From: Microbacterium sp. AK031
Lineage (GTDB): Bacteria; Actinomycetota; Actinomycetes; Actinomycetales; Microbacteriaceae
NCBI RefSeq assembly: GCF_024807145.1
Contig: NZ_JANUCA010000004.1
Span: 172,114 to 236,113 of the forward strand
Direction: 5' to 3'
DNA: 64,000 nucleotides
A program made the position numbers and the translations under genes. Under the pieces are notes generated by a model that worked only from the letters and a program-made list of their open reading frames with translations, was not told where the DNA came from and made no database searches. Shown here one piece after another: positions 19,055 through 26,733 of the stretch; position 1 is the stretch's first letter, and each line of letters begins with the position of its first letter.

Positions 19055-19369
19055 ATGGGAATGATCTACTACGGCGGCGCCGCCGAACCGATTTCCGTGG
19101 AGGATCGCGCACTCGCGCACCTCAAGGTCGTCATCGCCACGAAGTTGCGACGCAACGAGAGCTTCACGCTGTCGTGGAGGCATCCGGAAGGCGATCGGCC
19201 CGGCCGTTCCACCATCTGGCTGCATCCGTCGATCCCTTTGCGTTTCGTGTTCGATACCCCGGAGCCACCGCCGCTCAGCGCCGAGTGGATAACGGCGATG
19301 GCGAACTCGGCGAACTCGAGCGGAGGCATAACGCTGGTGCCGGAGGACGTTCAGAACTCAGCCGGATAG
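19055..19369 (+). CDS. DUF7882-family protein, copy 2
   Basis: The 104-residue protein MGMIYYGGAAEPISVEDRAL shares the core AHLKVVIATKLRR and ESFTLSW with copies 3 and 4, followed by the RSTIWLHPSIPLRFVFD block and the SANSSGG tail. The strict conservation of these blocks among three paralogues argues for a selected function. None of the four shows a membrane segment or catalytic signature. It diverges from copy 1 across 77 bases. Confidence 0.85.
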   Translation: MGMIYYGGAAEPISVEDRALAHLKVVIATKLRRNESFTLSWRHPEGDRPGRSTIWLHPSIPLRFVFDTPEPPPLSAEWITAMANSANSSGGITLVPEDVQNSAG

Positions 19370-19386
19370 CCGCGCTGACGCCCGAG

Positions 19387-19396
19387 GTCAAGGCCC
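19387..19396 (+). promoter_or_regulatory. GTCAA-box upstream of the FHA gene
   Basis: GTCAAGGCCC with TAGCGT beginning 34 nt after the box start (19421-19426), 32 bases before the FHA start codon. Same geometry as the box of the DUF2188 gene. Confidence 0.45.
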
Positions 19397-19457
19397 TCGT
19401 CGTCTGCGCGTCCGCCGGCATAGCGTGGCGGTTCCAGTGAGATCGAAGGGACCGGAT

Positions 19458-19958
19458 ATGACCGATCAGACTGCGCCAGGATACGAGCCGACCACGACAC
19501 ACGCCGACTGGGGCGCGGGCGACCCGCGCCTGCTCATCTCGCGTGAGGATGATCGTTCTATTCACCACATCACCACAGACGCCGTGCGCATCGGCCTCGC
19601 AGAGGGCAATGAGTTGCGTCTTTCCGACACCGACCCGGTACATGCGACGATCACGCATGACGAGCGGGACGAGTACGTGCTCACCCTCCATGGCGAGGGA
19701 GAGATGAACGCGAATCCCTTGTCCGCCGAAACGGACGGCGGCGACCGGTCGGAGATCCTGCGCACCGGCGCCCGCTTCACGGCAGGTCCTTGGACGCTGG
19801 TGTTCAACAGAGACGAATTCGCTGACCACGGCCGCCCCTTCGGGGGGCGTGAAGGCGGTGAGTTCGACGACCAGCCGCCGCAGCCGGCACGGCCTGATTA
19901 TGCCCAGGGAGAGCCCCGCGAGTCGGATGATGGCGGGCTCGAGGTGAAGGACGGCTGA
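19458..19958 (+). CDS. FHA-like domain protein
   Basis: The 166-residue protein has a central forkhead-associated-type beta domain (VRIGLAEGNELRLSDTDPVH, then ATITHDERDEYVL and a final TAGPWTLVFN strand), which in the family binds phosphothreonine. The His of the SxxH-like position is kept (PVHATI). The C-terminal third is acidic and Pro/Gln-rich and probably disordered. No kinase lies nearby. The start ATG at MTDQTAPGYE was preferred over an upstream in-frame ATG. Confidence 0.7.
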   Translation: MTDQTAPGYEPTTTHADWGAGDPRLLISREDDRSIHHITTDAVRIGLAEGNELRLSDTDPVHATITHDERDEYVLTLHGEGEMNANPLSAETDGGDRSEILRTGARFTAGPWTLVFNRDEFADHGRPFGGREGGEFDDQPPQPARPDYAQGEPRESDDGGLEVKDG

Positions 19959-19998
19959 CGATGTCTCGTCCGTGTACGAGCCGACACGACGCGGCGCT

Positions 19999-20008
19999 GT
20001 CAACCCCC
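19999..20008 (+). promoter_or_regulatory. GTCAA-box upstream of the CBS gene
   Basis: GTCAACCCCC; the hexamer TATCGT begins 33 nt after the box start (20032-20037), and the CBS ATG is at 20092. Confidence 0.55.
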
Positions 20009-20091
20009 TCTGGGTCGGCAACGGGCGGGTCTATCGTCACGCGGAGCGAACGAACACGACGAGACGAATGAGACACGAGAGGAAAAGGATC

Positions 20092-20505
20092 ATGACTCTG
20101 ACACGCGACATCATGACCGCTGCACCGCGGTGCATCGGTGAGAACGATTCGCTCAGCATTGCGGCAGCCTTGATGTCCGAACTGGACGTAGGAGCACTGC
20201 CGATCTGCGGCGAGGACCGGAAGCTGAAGGGAATGCTCACAGATCGCGACATCGTGGTCAGGGCCGTCGCCGAAGGCCTCGATCCCGAAAGCACACCCGC
20301 GCGCGCTCTCGCGCAGGGAAAGCCCGTGACGGTGGATGCCGCGGATGACATCCGCATCGCCCTGGACAAGATGCAGGAGCATCAGATCCGCAGGCTCCCA
20401 GTTATCGACGATCACATTCTCGTAGGAATCATCAGCCAGGCCGATATCGCACTCTCACTGGCACCTGAGGCCACCGGTGTGACGGTCGAAGGCATCTCTC
20501 GCTAG
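20092..20505 (+). CDS. CBS-domain protein
   Basis: The 137-residue protein consists of two CBS motifs (residues about 7-60 and 70-128; TDRDIVVRAVAEG, then RRLPVIDDHILVGIISQADIA). This type binds adenine nucleotides and is often found among stress or dormancy genes. The start follows GAGGAAAAGG by about 4 bases. The downstream cinA-like gene starts 8 bases after its stop, so they form an operon under the GTCAA-box promoter. Confidence 0.88.
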   Translation: MTLTRDIMTAAPRCIGENDSLSIAAALMSELDVGALPICGEDRKLKGMLTDRDIVVRAVAEGLDPESTPARALAQGKPVTVDAADDIRIALDKMQEHQIRRLPVIDDHILVGIISQADIALSLAPEATGVTVEGISR

Positions 20506-20513
20506 GACGCAAA

Positions 20514-21035
20514 TTGCCTCACACTCAAACCACCGAGGACATCGATCGTCTCAGTGCGCTCGCCCGGGCGGACGGCCTGCGAATCGCCGTCGTCGAATCG
20601 CTCACCTCCGGAGGCCTCGCCCATGCGATCGGCGCCGGCGAAGCCGCCAGCGACTGGTTCGCCGGCGGCATCGTCGCGTACATGACCGACGTGAAGCAGC
20701 ATCTGCTTCACCTCCCGGACGGAGTCGACCCGTGCTCCGCTGAGTGCGCCGAGCAGCTCGCCATCGGCGGTCTCGAGCTGTTCGCGGCCGACATCTGCGT
20801 CGCCACGACCGGCGTGGGCGGTCCGGATTCCGAGGACGGTCACCCTGCCGGAACCGTATACCTGGGGTGGGCGGTGCATGACCGGCATGGGCACGAGCAC
20901 CTCCAGTTCGAGGGTGGCCCGGATGCCGTCATGGCAGCGACCGTCGATACTGCCGTTCGTATGCTGCGAGCGCGCGCGGAGGAGTTCAGCCCGCACGCCG
21001 GGCACCTCGAGCCACAGACCCACCACCGCGCCTGA
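20514..21035 (+). CDS. CinA C-terminal-like amidohydrolase
   Basis: The 173-residue stand-alone CinA/PncC domain in the family deamidates nicotinamide mononucleotide. The motif VVESLTSGGLAHAI carries the catalytic serine, followed by GGIVAYMTDVKQHLL and the TGVGGPD loop. The start is TTG, supported by TAGGACG 7 bases upstream and by tight spacing to the CBS gene. It may recycle NMN made by DNA ligase during stress. Confidence 0.85.
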   Translation: MPHTQTTEDIDRLSALARADGLRIAVVESLTSGGLAHAIGAGEAASDWFAGGIVAYMTDVKQHLLHLPDGVDPCSAECAEQLAIGGLELFAADICVATTGVGGPDSEDGHPAGTVYLGWAVHDRHGHEHLQFEGGPDAVMAATVDTAVRMLRARAEEFSPHAGHLEPQTHHRA

Positions 21036-21067
21036 ACATCACCCGACGTCAACCGAAGGAGAAGAAC

Positions 21068-21340
21068 ATGCCACGCGGCGCGAACTCAGGGCTGAAGGAT
21101 CCGGAGCTCTACGAGGAGCTTCGAGACGATGGCGCATCCAAGGAGAAGGCGGCACGCATCTCGAACGCCACCGGTGGCACGAAACGCGGGCGATCGGAGG
21201 TCGGTCGCCGCGGCGGCAAGGCCGCCGACTACGACGACTGGACGGTCGAGGACCTGCGCGGCCGTGCGAAGGAGCTCGGCCTCACCGGCTACTCGAAGAA
21301 GCGCAAGTCTGAACTGATCACTGCGCTGCGGAACCACTGA
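21068..21340 (+). CDS. Rho N-terminal-like (SAP-type) domain protein
   Basis: The 90-residue protein has an N-terminal MPRGANSGLKDPELYEEL segment with an ATGGTKRGRSEVGRRGGK basic patch (DUF7218-like). The C-terminal half, TVEDLRGRAKELGLTGYSKK followed by RKSELITALR, is the Rho-N/SAP helix-extended-helix that binds nucleic acid. The ATG follows GAAGGAGAAGAAC. The last 23 bases overlap the convergent oxidase gene. Confidence 0.85.
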   Translation: MPRGANSGLKDPELYEELRDDGASKEKAARISNATGGTKRGRSEVGRRGGKAADYDDWTVEDLRGRAKELGLTGYSKKRKSELITALRNH

Positions 21341-22613
21341 CCGCCAGCACGCGGTCGAGGTGGTCGTTGCGGAACTTTGCTGTCGGGTCTACCCGCGCGG
21401 CGAGGGCTGCGAAATCACCGAGGCGGCGGAAGCCCGCGGCCTGATCGAATGCTGTCGAGTACACCTTGCCCCAGTGCGCGCGCGGCGTGAACGGCCTGAG
21501 CGCCGCCTCGATGTCAGGCAGGATGGCGGCTACTTCGGCCGGACGCTGCCGCCAGGTGAAGTGGATGGCGAGGCGCCCGCCGCCTTCGCCGCCGCTGAGC
21601 CAGAGGTCGTCGCCCGCGAACGTGCGGAACTCGCTCACGTGCAGCAGCGGGTCGATCCGGTCGCCGAGCGGCCGGATCGCCCGCAGCGCATCGACCGCCG
21701 CCGCGCGCGGAACGAAGAACTCGGACTGGATCTCGTCCCCTCCCGCGCTGGGTGCGCGGTCGAAGCGGAAGTGCGCGAGCCTTCCCGACCACGCTCCGCT
21801 CGTTCCGAGCGGCGTCATGTTGTCGTCGGGCGCGTCGCCGTCGATGATGGCGTGCACTTCCTCGGTGACGCGCTCTGCGCCGAACAGGTGCTGCGCAGCA
21901 TCCACTGAACCGACCTGATCCCGGAGCGCGCGCTGCTTGAGCCAGAGCGTCGAAAGAGTCGGCACGCTCCAGCGTCCGAGCACGCTCACGCTGTACGCAG
22001 CACCCATGATCTCGTCGAACTCCTCGAGGAAGACGTCCCAGCTCATGCCGGTGTACACCTGCTGGGTCACGTCGTACGTGGGCTCGATCGCGAACCGTAT
22101 GCGGGTGATCACGCCGAGAGCTCCCAGAGCGACGACGCTGCCGTCGAAGTCCGGCTCGCCGGCACGCACCCAGGTCAGTTCGCCATCCGCGCCGATGCGT
22201 TCGATGCCGCGCACGGCGGTCGACAGCACGCCGTTGCCGTCACCGGAACCATGGGTGCCGGTGGCTGTGGCGCCCGCCACAGAGATGTGCGGCAGCGAAC
22301 CGAGATTATGCAGTGCCCAACCGTGTTCCTGCAGGAACGCGGCCACCGCCCCATACGGTGCCGCCCCCGGCACGGTGACCGTGCGCGCCGCCTCATCCAG
22401 CTCGAAGGGCGATACGACATCACGGAGCGAGATGAGCTGCGGCGCATCAGCGATGTCGTTGAACGAGTGGCCGGTACCCAGCGCCCTGATCCGAGGGGCG
22501 TCCGCGACGATTTGCTGCGCCTCAGCCACATCGGTGGGGCGCAGCACCTCCGACGGCGTGAAGATGACGTTGCCCGCCCAGTTGGTGATCGCGTTCTGAC
22601 TGCTGAGTGCCAT
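21318..22613 (-). CDS. Alditol oxidase-like FAD enzyme
   Basis: The 431-residue enzyme belongs to the vanillyl-alcohol-oxidase superfamily. The FAD domain has RALGTGHSFNDIADA near residue 43, where the histidine is the usual covalent FAD link in AldO/xylitol oxidase, and the GSLPHISVAGATATGTHGSG flavin loop. The C-terminal D-arabinono-lactone-oxidase-type domain ends with HWGKVYSTAFDQ and AKFRNDHLDRVL. It oxidises polyols with O2 to aldoses and H2O2; the preferred polyol is not known. Confidence 0.88.
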   Translation of the reverse strand: MALSSQNAITNWAGNVIFTPSEVLRPTDVAEAQQIVADAPRIRALGTGHSFNDIADAPQLISLRDVVSPFELDEAARTVTVPGAAPYGAVAAFLQEHGWALHNLGSLPHISVAGATATGTHGSGDGNGVLSTAVRGIERIGADGELTWVRAGEPDFDGSVVALGALGVITRIRFAIEPTYDVTQQVYTGMSWDVFLEEFDEIMGAAYSVSVLGRWSVPTLSTLWLKQRALRDQVGSVDAAQHLFGAERVTEEVHAIIDGDAPDDNMTPLGTSGAWSGRLAHFRFDRAPSAGGDEIQSEFFVPRAAAVDALRAIRPLGDRIDPLLHVSEFRTFAGDDLWLSGGEGGGRLAIHFTWRQRPAEVAAILPDIEAALRPFTPRAHWGKVYSTAFDQAAGFRRLGDFAALAARVDPTAKFRNDHLDRVLAVSGSAAQ

Positions 22614-22685
22614 TCGACCATCATGCCGTGGCTGAAGCCCGCCGGTGGACGAATGGCCTCGCGCGTCACTGCCTCGGCAGCACCG

Positions 22686-22946
22686 TCAGCACACGCCGGT
22701 GTATGCGCCGATCACGGCGGTCGGCATGCGGTCGAAGGGCTTCTGCGCCCAGGGCCGTGAAGCCCAGTCGATCGCATTCTTGAGTGTGCCGGGGAAGGAC
22801 CGGTTGCACTCGGCTGGCGTGACGCAGAGGATCGCATCACTCGCGCTGATCGCTTCTCCTCCAAGGGCGCCGTCATCGACCTCATGGATCAGCGCGCCCG
22901 CACTTACGGCGATGCGCATCCTCTCGCGCGCGAGGTCGTCGAGCAC
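22686..22946 (-). pseudogene. NADPH-dependent FMN reductase remnant
   Basis: Only the middle of a flavodoxin-fold FMN/quinone reductase is left: SASDAILCVTPAECNRSFPG, KNAIDWASRPW and MPTAVIGAYTG. The usual TPEYN loop is altered to TPAECN, and the frame stops right after the IGAYTG strand, where about 60 residues should follow. The N-terminal GSLR flavin site is not found upstream, although the frame stays open to about 23065. This is a decaying fragment. Confidence 0.7.
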
Positions 22947-23087
22947 CTCGCTCAGATGGACTGGGAAGTTCAGGACGTCGTCGTAATCACGTGCAGCACG
23001 CTCCCGTATGAGGCCGACAGCGGTGACCGGCGGGATGCCGACACAGCGGATGCGTGAGTGATCAGCGCAGCCGTCTCGTGGTGATGC

Positions 23088-23225
23088 TCAGAGTTCGACG
23101 CGCAGCGTCTCCGGCTCGGACTCTGCGACCTCGGGGTGGCGTGCGAGGTTCACGATCGCGGCGATCAGACCGCCCCAGACCGTGACGATCGCGATGATCA
23201 TCATGATGATGGCTGTCGTGGTCAT
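23088..23225 (-). CDS. metS: MetS-type small subunit of an NSS transporter
   Basis: The 45-residue protein MTTTAIIMMIIAIVTVWGGL continues as one membrane helix and ends in an acidic tail (HPEVAESEPETLRVEL). This is the pattern of MetS, the small partner of MetP in Corynebacterium methionine/alanine uptake. The ATG overlaps the metP stop (ATGA), so the two are coupled. Confidence 0.85.
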   Translation of the reverse strand: MTTTAIIMMIIAIVTVWGGLIAAIVNLARHPEVAESEPETLRVEL

Positions 23226-24844
23226 GCGCCCAGTCCCTTCTCCTGCGACGTCGTGGTGTGGATCGCGCCGGTCTCGGGATCGGCGTCGTAATGTTCATCG
23301 ACGAGGAAGTCGTCGTAGTCCGGATCGTCCTTGGCCTGCGAACGTCCGCTCCACGGCATGAGCGAGAGCAGGATCCCGATCACGACCAGTGCAATGACCA
23401 ATCCCCAGCCGAATACGCCCAGGAACCAGGTGGGGTAGCCGCCGTAGGGTTCCGAGATCTTCGTGATGAGCTCGCTGACGAGCAGATAGCCGAGCACGAC
23501 GGGCGCGAGCACGCCGACCAGCAGTATCCAGACTCGCCCGATGCGGAAGCTGGAGCGTCGGTTGAGGTGTTCCTTCAGCACCGGCAGCTTGTGGAACACC
23601 CAGGCGACGACGATGACCGCGACAAGGGCGACCGCCATGATGCCGAAGGCGTTGACGAAGGCGTCGGCCGTGTCGAGCACCGTGAGCGCCGTCGTCGTCG
23701 AGAAGAGCGCCATCGAGATCACCGCGAGCGGGATCGACACGGTGAGGGTTGTGCGAACACGTCGCCAGCCGAGCTTGTCCTGAAGGGCTGCGACGATCAC
23801 CTCGAGGATGGAGATGAGCGACGTGATGCCGGCGAACACCAGTGCACCGAAGAACAGGACGCCGATGATCGAGCCGCCCGTCGCCTGGGAGACGATGGTC
23901 GGGAAGGCGATGAAGGCCAGTCCGATTCCCGACGATGCGACGCCGGAGACGTCCGTCGCCTGCACCTGAGCCATGAATCCGAGCGCGGCGAACACGCCGA
24001 TGCCCGCGAGGATCTCGAACCCGGAGTTGGCGAACGCCACCACGAGACCGGACCCGGTCAGGTCGGTCTTGCGCTTGAGGTAGGACGAATAGGTCACCAT
24101 GATGCCGAAGGCGACCGACAGCGAGAAGAAGATGTGCCCGTACGCCGATGCCCACACGCCTGGGTTGGCCAGCGCCTCCCAGTTCGGGGTGAAGAAGGCG
24201 TTGAGACCGTCCATCGCTCCGGGCAGGAACAGCGACTGCACGACGAGGATCGCGAACATGACGGTGAGCAGCGGCATGAGTATCATGTTCGCCCTGCCGA
24301 TGCCGCGCTTGACGCCGAGGGCCATGATCACGATGACGACAAGCCAGACGACGACCAGCGGGATACCGACCTGGGGCACGAAGTCCGTCGAGATTCCGCC
24401 CTCCGCGACGTCAGCTGACTGCAGGAAATCGGTGAAGAAGAAGTCGTTCTCGTTTCCCGCTCCCCAGGTGAGCTGCGCGGAGAACCACGTGTACATCGCC
24501 GCCCACGCGACGATGACCGCGTAATACACGGCGATCACGACGCAGATGAGCACCTGCCACCAGCCGAGCGGTTCAGCGGCCCGGTGCATACGTCGGAACG
24601 CGAGCGGAGCGGAACCGCGGAAGCGGTGTCCGATCGCGTAGTCGAAGAAGAGCAGCGGGATGCCGGCGGTCAGCAGCGCGCACAGGTAGGGGATGAGGAA
24701 CGCCCCGCCACCGCCCTCGTAGGCGACGTAGGGGAAGCGCCAGATGTTGCCGAGTCCGACGGCGGAGCCGATCGCCGAGAGGATGAAGACATTCCGTGAG
24801 CCGAATGCCTCGCGTTTGCGGGTCTGCGTCGTAGCGGTGGCCAT
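23222..24844 (-). CDS. metP: Sodium-dependent transporter, NSS family (MetP-like)
   Basis: The 540-residue LeuT-fold symporter begins with an NSS signature (RNVFILSAIGSAVGLGNIWR near residue 17), where helix 1 is unwound at the substrate/sodium site. About 12 membrane helices follow, with a hydrophilic acidic tail (DDPDYDDFLVDEHYD). With the coupled small subunit it most resembles MetPS, which takes up methionine and alanine. Substrate assignment is by analogy. Confidence 0.9.
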   Translation of the reverse strand: MATATTQTRKREAFGSRNVFILSAIGSAVGLGNIWRFPYVAYEGGGGAFLIPYLCALLTAGIPLLFFDYAIGHRFRGSAPLAFRRMHRAAEPLGWWQVLICVVIAVYYAVIVAWAAMYTWFSAQLTWGAGNENDFFFTDFLQSADVAEGGISTDFVPQVGIPLVVVWLVVIVIMALGVKRGIGRANMILMPLLTVMFAILVVQSLFLPGAMDGLNAFFTPNWEALANPGVWASAYGHIFFSLSVAFGIMVTYSSYLKRKTDLTGSGLVVAFANSGFEILAGIGVFAALGFMAQVQATDVSGVASSGIGLAFIAFPTIVSQATGGSIIGVLFFGALVFAGITSLISILEVIVAALQDKLGWRRVRTTLTVSIPLAVISMALFSTTTALTVLDTADAFVNAFGIMAVALVAVIVVAWVFHKLPVLKEHLNRRSSFRIGRVWILLVGVLAPVVLGYLLVSELITKISEPYGGYPTWFLGVFGWGLVIALVVIGILLSLMPWSGRSQAKDDPDYDDFLVDEHYDADPETGAIHTTTSQEKGLGA

Positions 24845-24878
24845 GTCCGAGACGTTACCGCAGAGCAGACTGCGCCTG

Positions 24879-25514
24879 CTACGACCTCGGATACGCCGAT
24901 CCGCGCAGCAGCCCCGCCAGGTGCATCGCGTTGGTCAGGGAGGTCGTGATCGACGAGGTGACCTTCTCGGGCGTCTGCTCCAGGTCTTTGTAGTCGGTGG
25001 TGTGCATCGCCTCGCCGTTCCAGTACACCGATCCCTGCGCGGGAACCGTGAAGCCCACGTCGTTCAGTGCCTGGAAGAGCACCGCGATGATGTGGTGGGC
25101 ACCATCCTCGTTTCCCAGGACGGCGGCGACGGCGACCTTGTCGAACAGGATCGGGCGCCCGCCGGCATCCGTCTCACTCAACTCGGCGTCGAGGCGCTCG
25201 AGCACGCGCTGTGCGACGCTCGAGTGCTGTCCGAGCCAGGTCGGTGTGATGAACACCACGATGTCCGAGTTCAGCACCTTCTCTCGTAGCGCAGGCCACT
25301 CGTCGCCCTCTCCCATGTCCTTCTGCACGCCGGGAAGAATGACGTGATCCACGGCTCGAACGCTCTCGCACTCCACGCCGTGCTGGGTGAGGAACGTCGA
25401 CATCTGGCTGCTGAGGAGTTCTGAACTCGACTCAGCCGGAGACGGCTTGAGCGTGCAGGTGATGAGGAGTGCTCTCACCTGCACGCTCAAGACGTCCTGG
25501 TGGGTGTCAGACAC
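24879..25514 (-). CDS. Flavodoxin/NADPH-dependent FMN-reductase family protein
   Basis: The 211-residue protein has a flavodoxin-like fold: ALLITCTLKPSPAESSS is the FMN phosphate loop, VVFITPTWLGQHSS the second flavin loop, and AAVLGNEDGAHH the third. It is probably an FMN-dependent oxidoreductase of unknown partner. GTG 25514 was chosen because GTGTCTGA overlaps the stop of the upstream small membrane-protein gene. Starts at later GTG codons (25484, 25478) are possible. A perfect 17-bp inverted repeat occupies codons 8-23. Confidence 0.8.
   Translation of the reverse strand: MSDTHQDVLSVQVRALLITCTLKPSPAESSSELLSSQMSTFLTQHGVECESVRAVDHVILPGVQKDMGEGDEWPALREKVLNSDIVVFITPTWLGQHSSVAQRVLERLDAELSETDAGGRPILFDKVAVAAVLGNEDGAHHIIAVLFQALNDVGFTVPAQGSVYWNGEAMHTTDYKDLEQTPEKVTSSITTSLTNAMHLAGLLRGSAYPRS
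25446..25491. repeat. Perfect 17-bp inverted repeat in the 5' end of the flavodoxin-type gene
   Basis: Arms CTTGAGCGTGCAGGTGA and its exact complement at 25475-25491 are separated by a 12-base loop. It lies within the first 23 codons on the minus strand, so it would form a very stable mRNA hairpin just after the start codon. Confidence 0.85.
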
Positions 25515-25671
25515 GGTTGCGGCCGCTGATCACCCGGAAGAGGAACGCGATCAGAGCGATCACCGCCACGACGATGGCGACCCACAGCAACCAGTTGAGT
25601 GCCGTGTTGAGTCCTCCGACGATGGCCAAGATGATCGCGACGACGATGATGATGATGAGTGCGATGTTCAT
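25507..25671 (-). CDS. Small hydrophobic membrane protein (54 aa)
   Basis: MNIALIIIIVVAIILAIVGG begins a 54-residue protein made of two membrane helices joined by LNTALNWLLW, ending in a basic RVISGRNRV tail. ATG follows GGCAGGAG. A GTCAACCCCC box is 90 bases upstream and the next gene overlaps its stop. Such proteins are common in actinobacterial stress loci, but no activity is known to me. Confidence 0.75.
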   Translation of the reverse strand: MNIALIIIIVVAIILAIVGGLNTALNWLLWVAIVVAVIALIAFLFRVISGRNRV

Positions 25672-25760
25672 GCTGGGACTCCTGCCCGTTGAGGTGGAGG
25701 GCAGCGGGAGCCGTCCTCCGTATGACTATTGAGCGTGGCATCAGACGCGTGCGTCGTCGT

Positions 25761-25770
25761 GGGGGTTGAC
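25761..25770 (-). promoter_or_regulatory. GTCAA-box upstream of the small membrane protein
   Basis: GTCAACCCCC; the hexamer CACGCT begins 33 nt after the box start. Confidence 0.45.
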
Positions 25771-25801
25771 GCCCAATTCCAGCGGTGGTAATCGACCCCG
25801 C

Positions 25802-26158
25802 TCACTCGCCCGATCGATCAGCGCCTCGAGTACCCACGCCTGGCTCGTCGTTCATCGGCGAGCTGTTCGCGATTGCGGCCTCATCGTCGGGATCGACCTG
25901 GACGGCGTCCACCGAACCTGAGTCCGCTCCCGCTCCGCCAGCCGGCACGTCGGCGCCGAGCACATCCGGTTGGTCCTCCACCGCCGGCTCGGACAGCGAT
26001 GTCTCTTCTTCGCTCGCGAGGCGGTCGGCGCTCGCGCTGTCGATGAGACGTTCATCGACGTCCGGGTCGAGCACAGCGTCTCCGTCGACCTCCATCGTGG
26101 CCCGCTCTTGACGGTCATCATCCGGCAGCGGCAGTGGGGTGATGTTCGGGTTCGACAT
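25802..26158 (-). CDS. Acidic, probably disordered protein (118 aa)
   Basis: MSNPNITPLPLPDDDRQERA begins a protein that is almost entirely Asp, Glu, Ala, Ser and Pro with no predicted fold. The ATG follows GAAAGGATGCATC. A GTCAACCCGA box with TAACGT at the usual distance lies upstream. It resembles in composition the other short acidic proteins of the window. The function is unknown. Confidence 0.65.
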   Translation of the reverse strand: MSNPNITPLPLPDDDRQERATMEVDGDAVLDPDVDERLIDSASADRLASEEETSLSEPAVEDQPDVLGADVPAGGAGADSGSVDAVQVDPDDEAAIANSSPMNDEPGVGTRGADRSGE

Positions 26159-26214
26159 GATGCATCCTTTCGTCTGATGCGCTCACGTTAGAGCCGACAG
26201 CGGCGCCGATCCGA

Positions 26215-26224
26215 TCGGGTTGAC
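26215..26224 (-). promoter_or_regulatory. GTCAA-box upstream of the 118-aa acidic protein
   Basis: GTCAACCCGA; the hexamer TAACGT (26190-26185) begins 34 nt after the box start. Confidence 0.5.
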
Positions 26225-26250
26225 CGGCGCACGCCGCGGAGGTATAAGGG

Positions 26251-26733
26251 TCAGCGTGACGTGGTATCGAGCTGCTTGCGCATGAAGAGCTGTGTCGTCC
26301 CGTCGCCCTGATCCACGCGATCGGCGATCCGATAGCCGCAGCTCTCGTACAGTCGCACGTTGGCCTCACTCAGGCTGCCGGTGAACAGCTCCGCTTCCGG
26401 TGCCCGCGAGTCGCGCTCGGCAGCCCCGAGCAGCGCCCTGCCGATTCCGAAGCCCTGCAGATCCGGAGCGATGGCGATCCGCCCGATGAGCAGCAGGTCG
26501 TCGGTCTCGCGGTACCGGATCGCACCGACCAGCCGCGGACCCACACGAGCGACCCAGCCGTTCGCGTCCGCCAGCTCGGCGCGCAGCTCGTCGAGCGTCT
26601 GCGTGAGCGGCGGCATATCGGCCGTGCCGTAGATCAACGCCTCCGAGGCGAAGGCAGCGCGCTGGACGGTGAGAACCTCGCCGGCGTCGTCAGGTGAGAT
26701 CCGCGACAGAGCGATCTCAAGGTCACTCGGCAT
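26251..26733 (-). CDS. GNAT-family N-acetyltransferase
   Basis: The 160-residue GNAT fold has the acetyl-CoA site APDLQGFGIGRALLGAAE near residue 90 and a C-terminal LYESCGYRIADR strand. The start MPSDLEIALS overlaps the upstream APC transporter stop by 11 bases, so both are in one transcript. The acceptor substrate is unknown. Confidence 0.85.
   Translation of the reverse strand: MPSDLEIALSRISPDDAGEVLTVQRAAFASEALIYGTADMPPLTQTLDELRAELADANGWVARVGPRLVGAIRYRETDDLLLIGRIAIAPDLQGFGIGRALLGAAERDSRAPEAELFTGSLSEANVRLYESCGYRIADRVDQGDGTTQLFMRKQLDTTSR

Noticed and set aside
23258..24418. 386-codon plus-strand frame over metP
   Set aside because: Composition (Asp/His/Glu/Arg repeats) is the antisense image of membrane helices.
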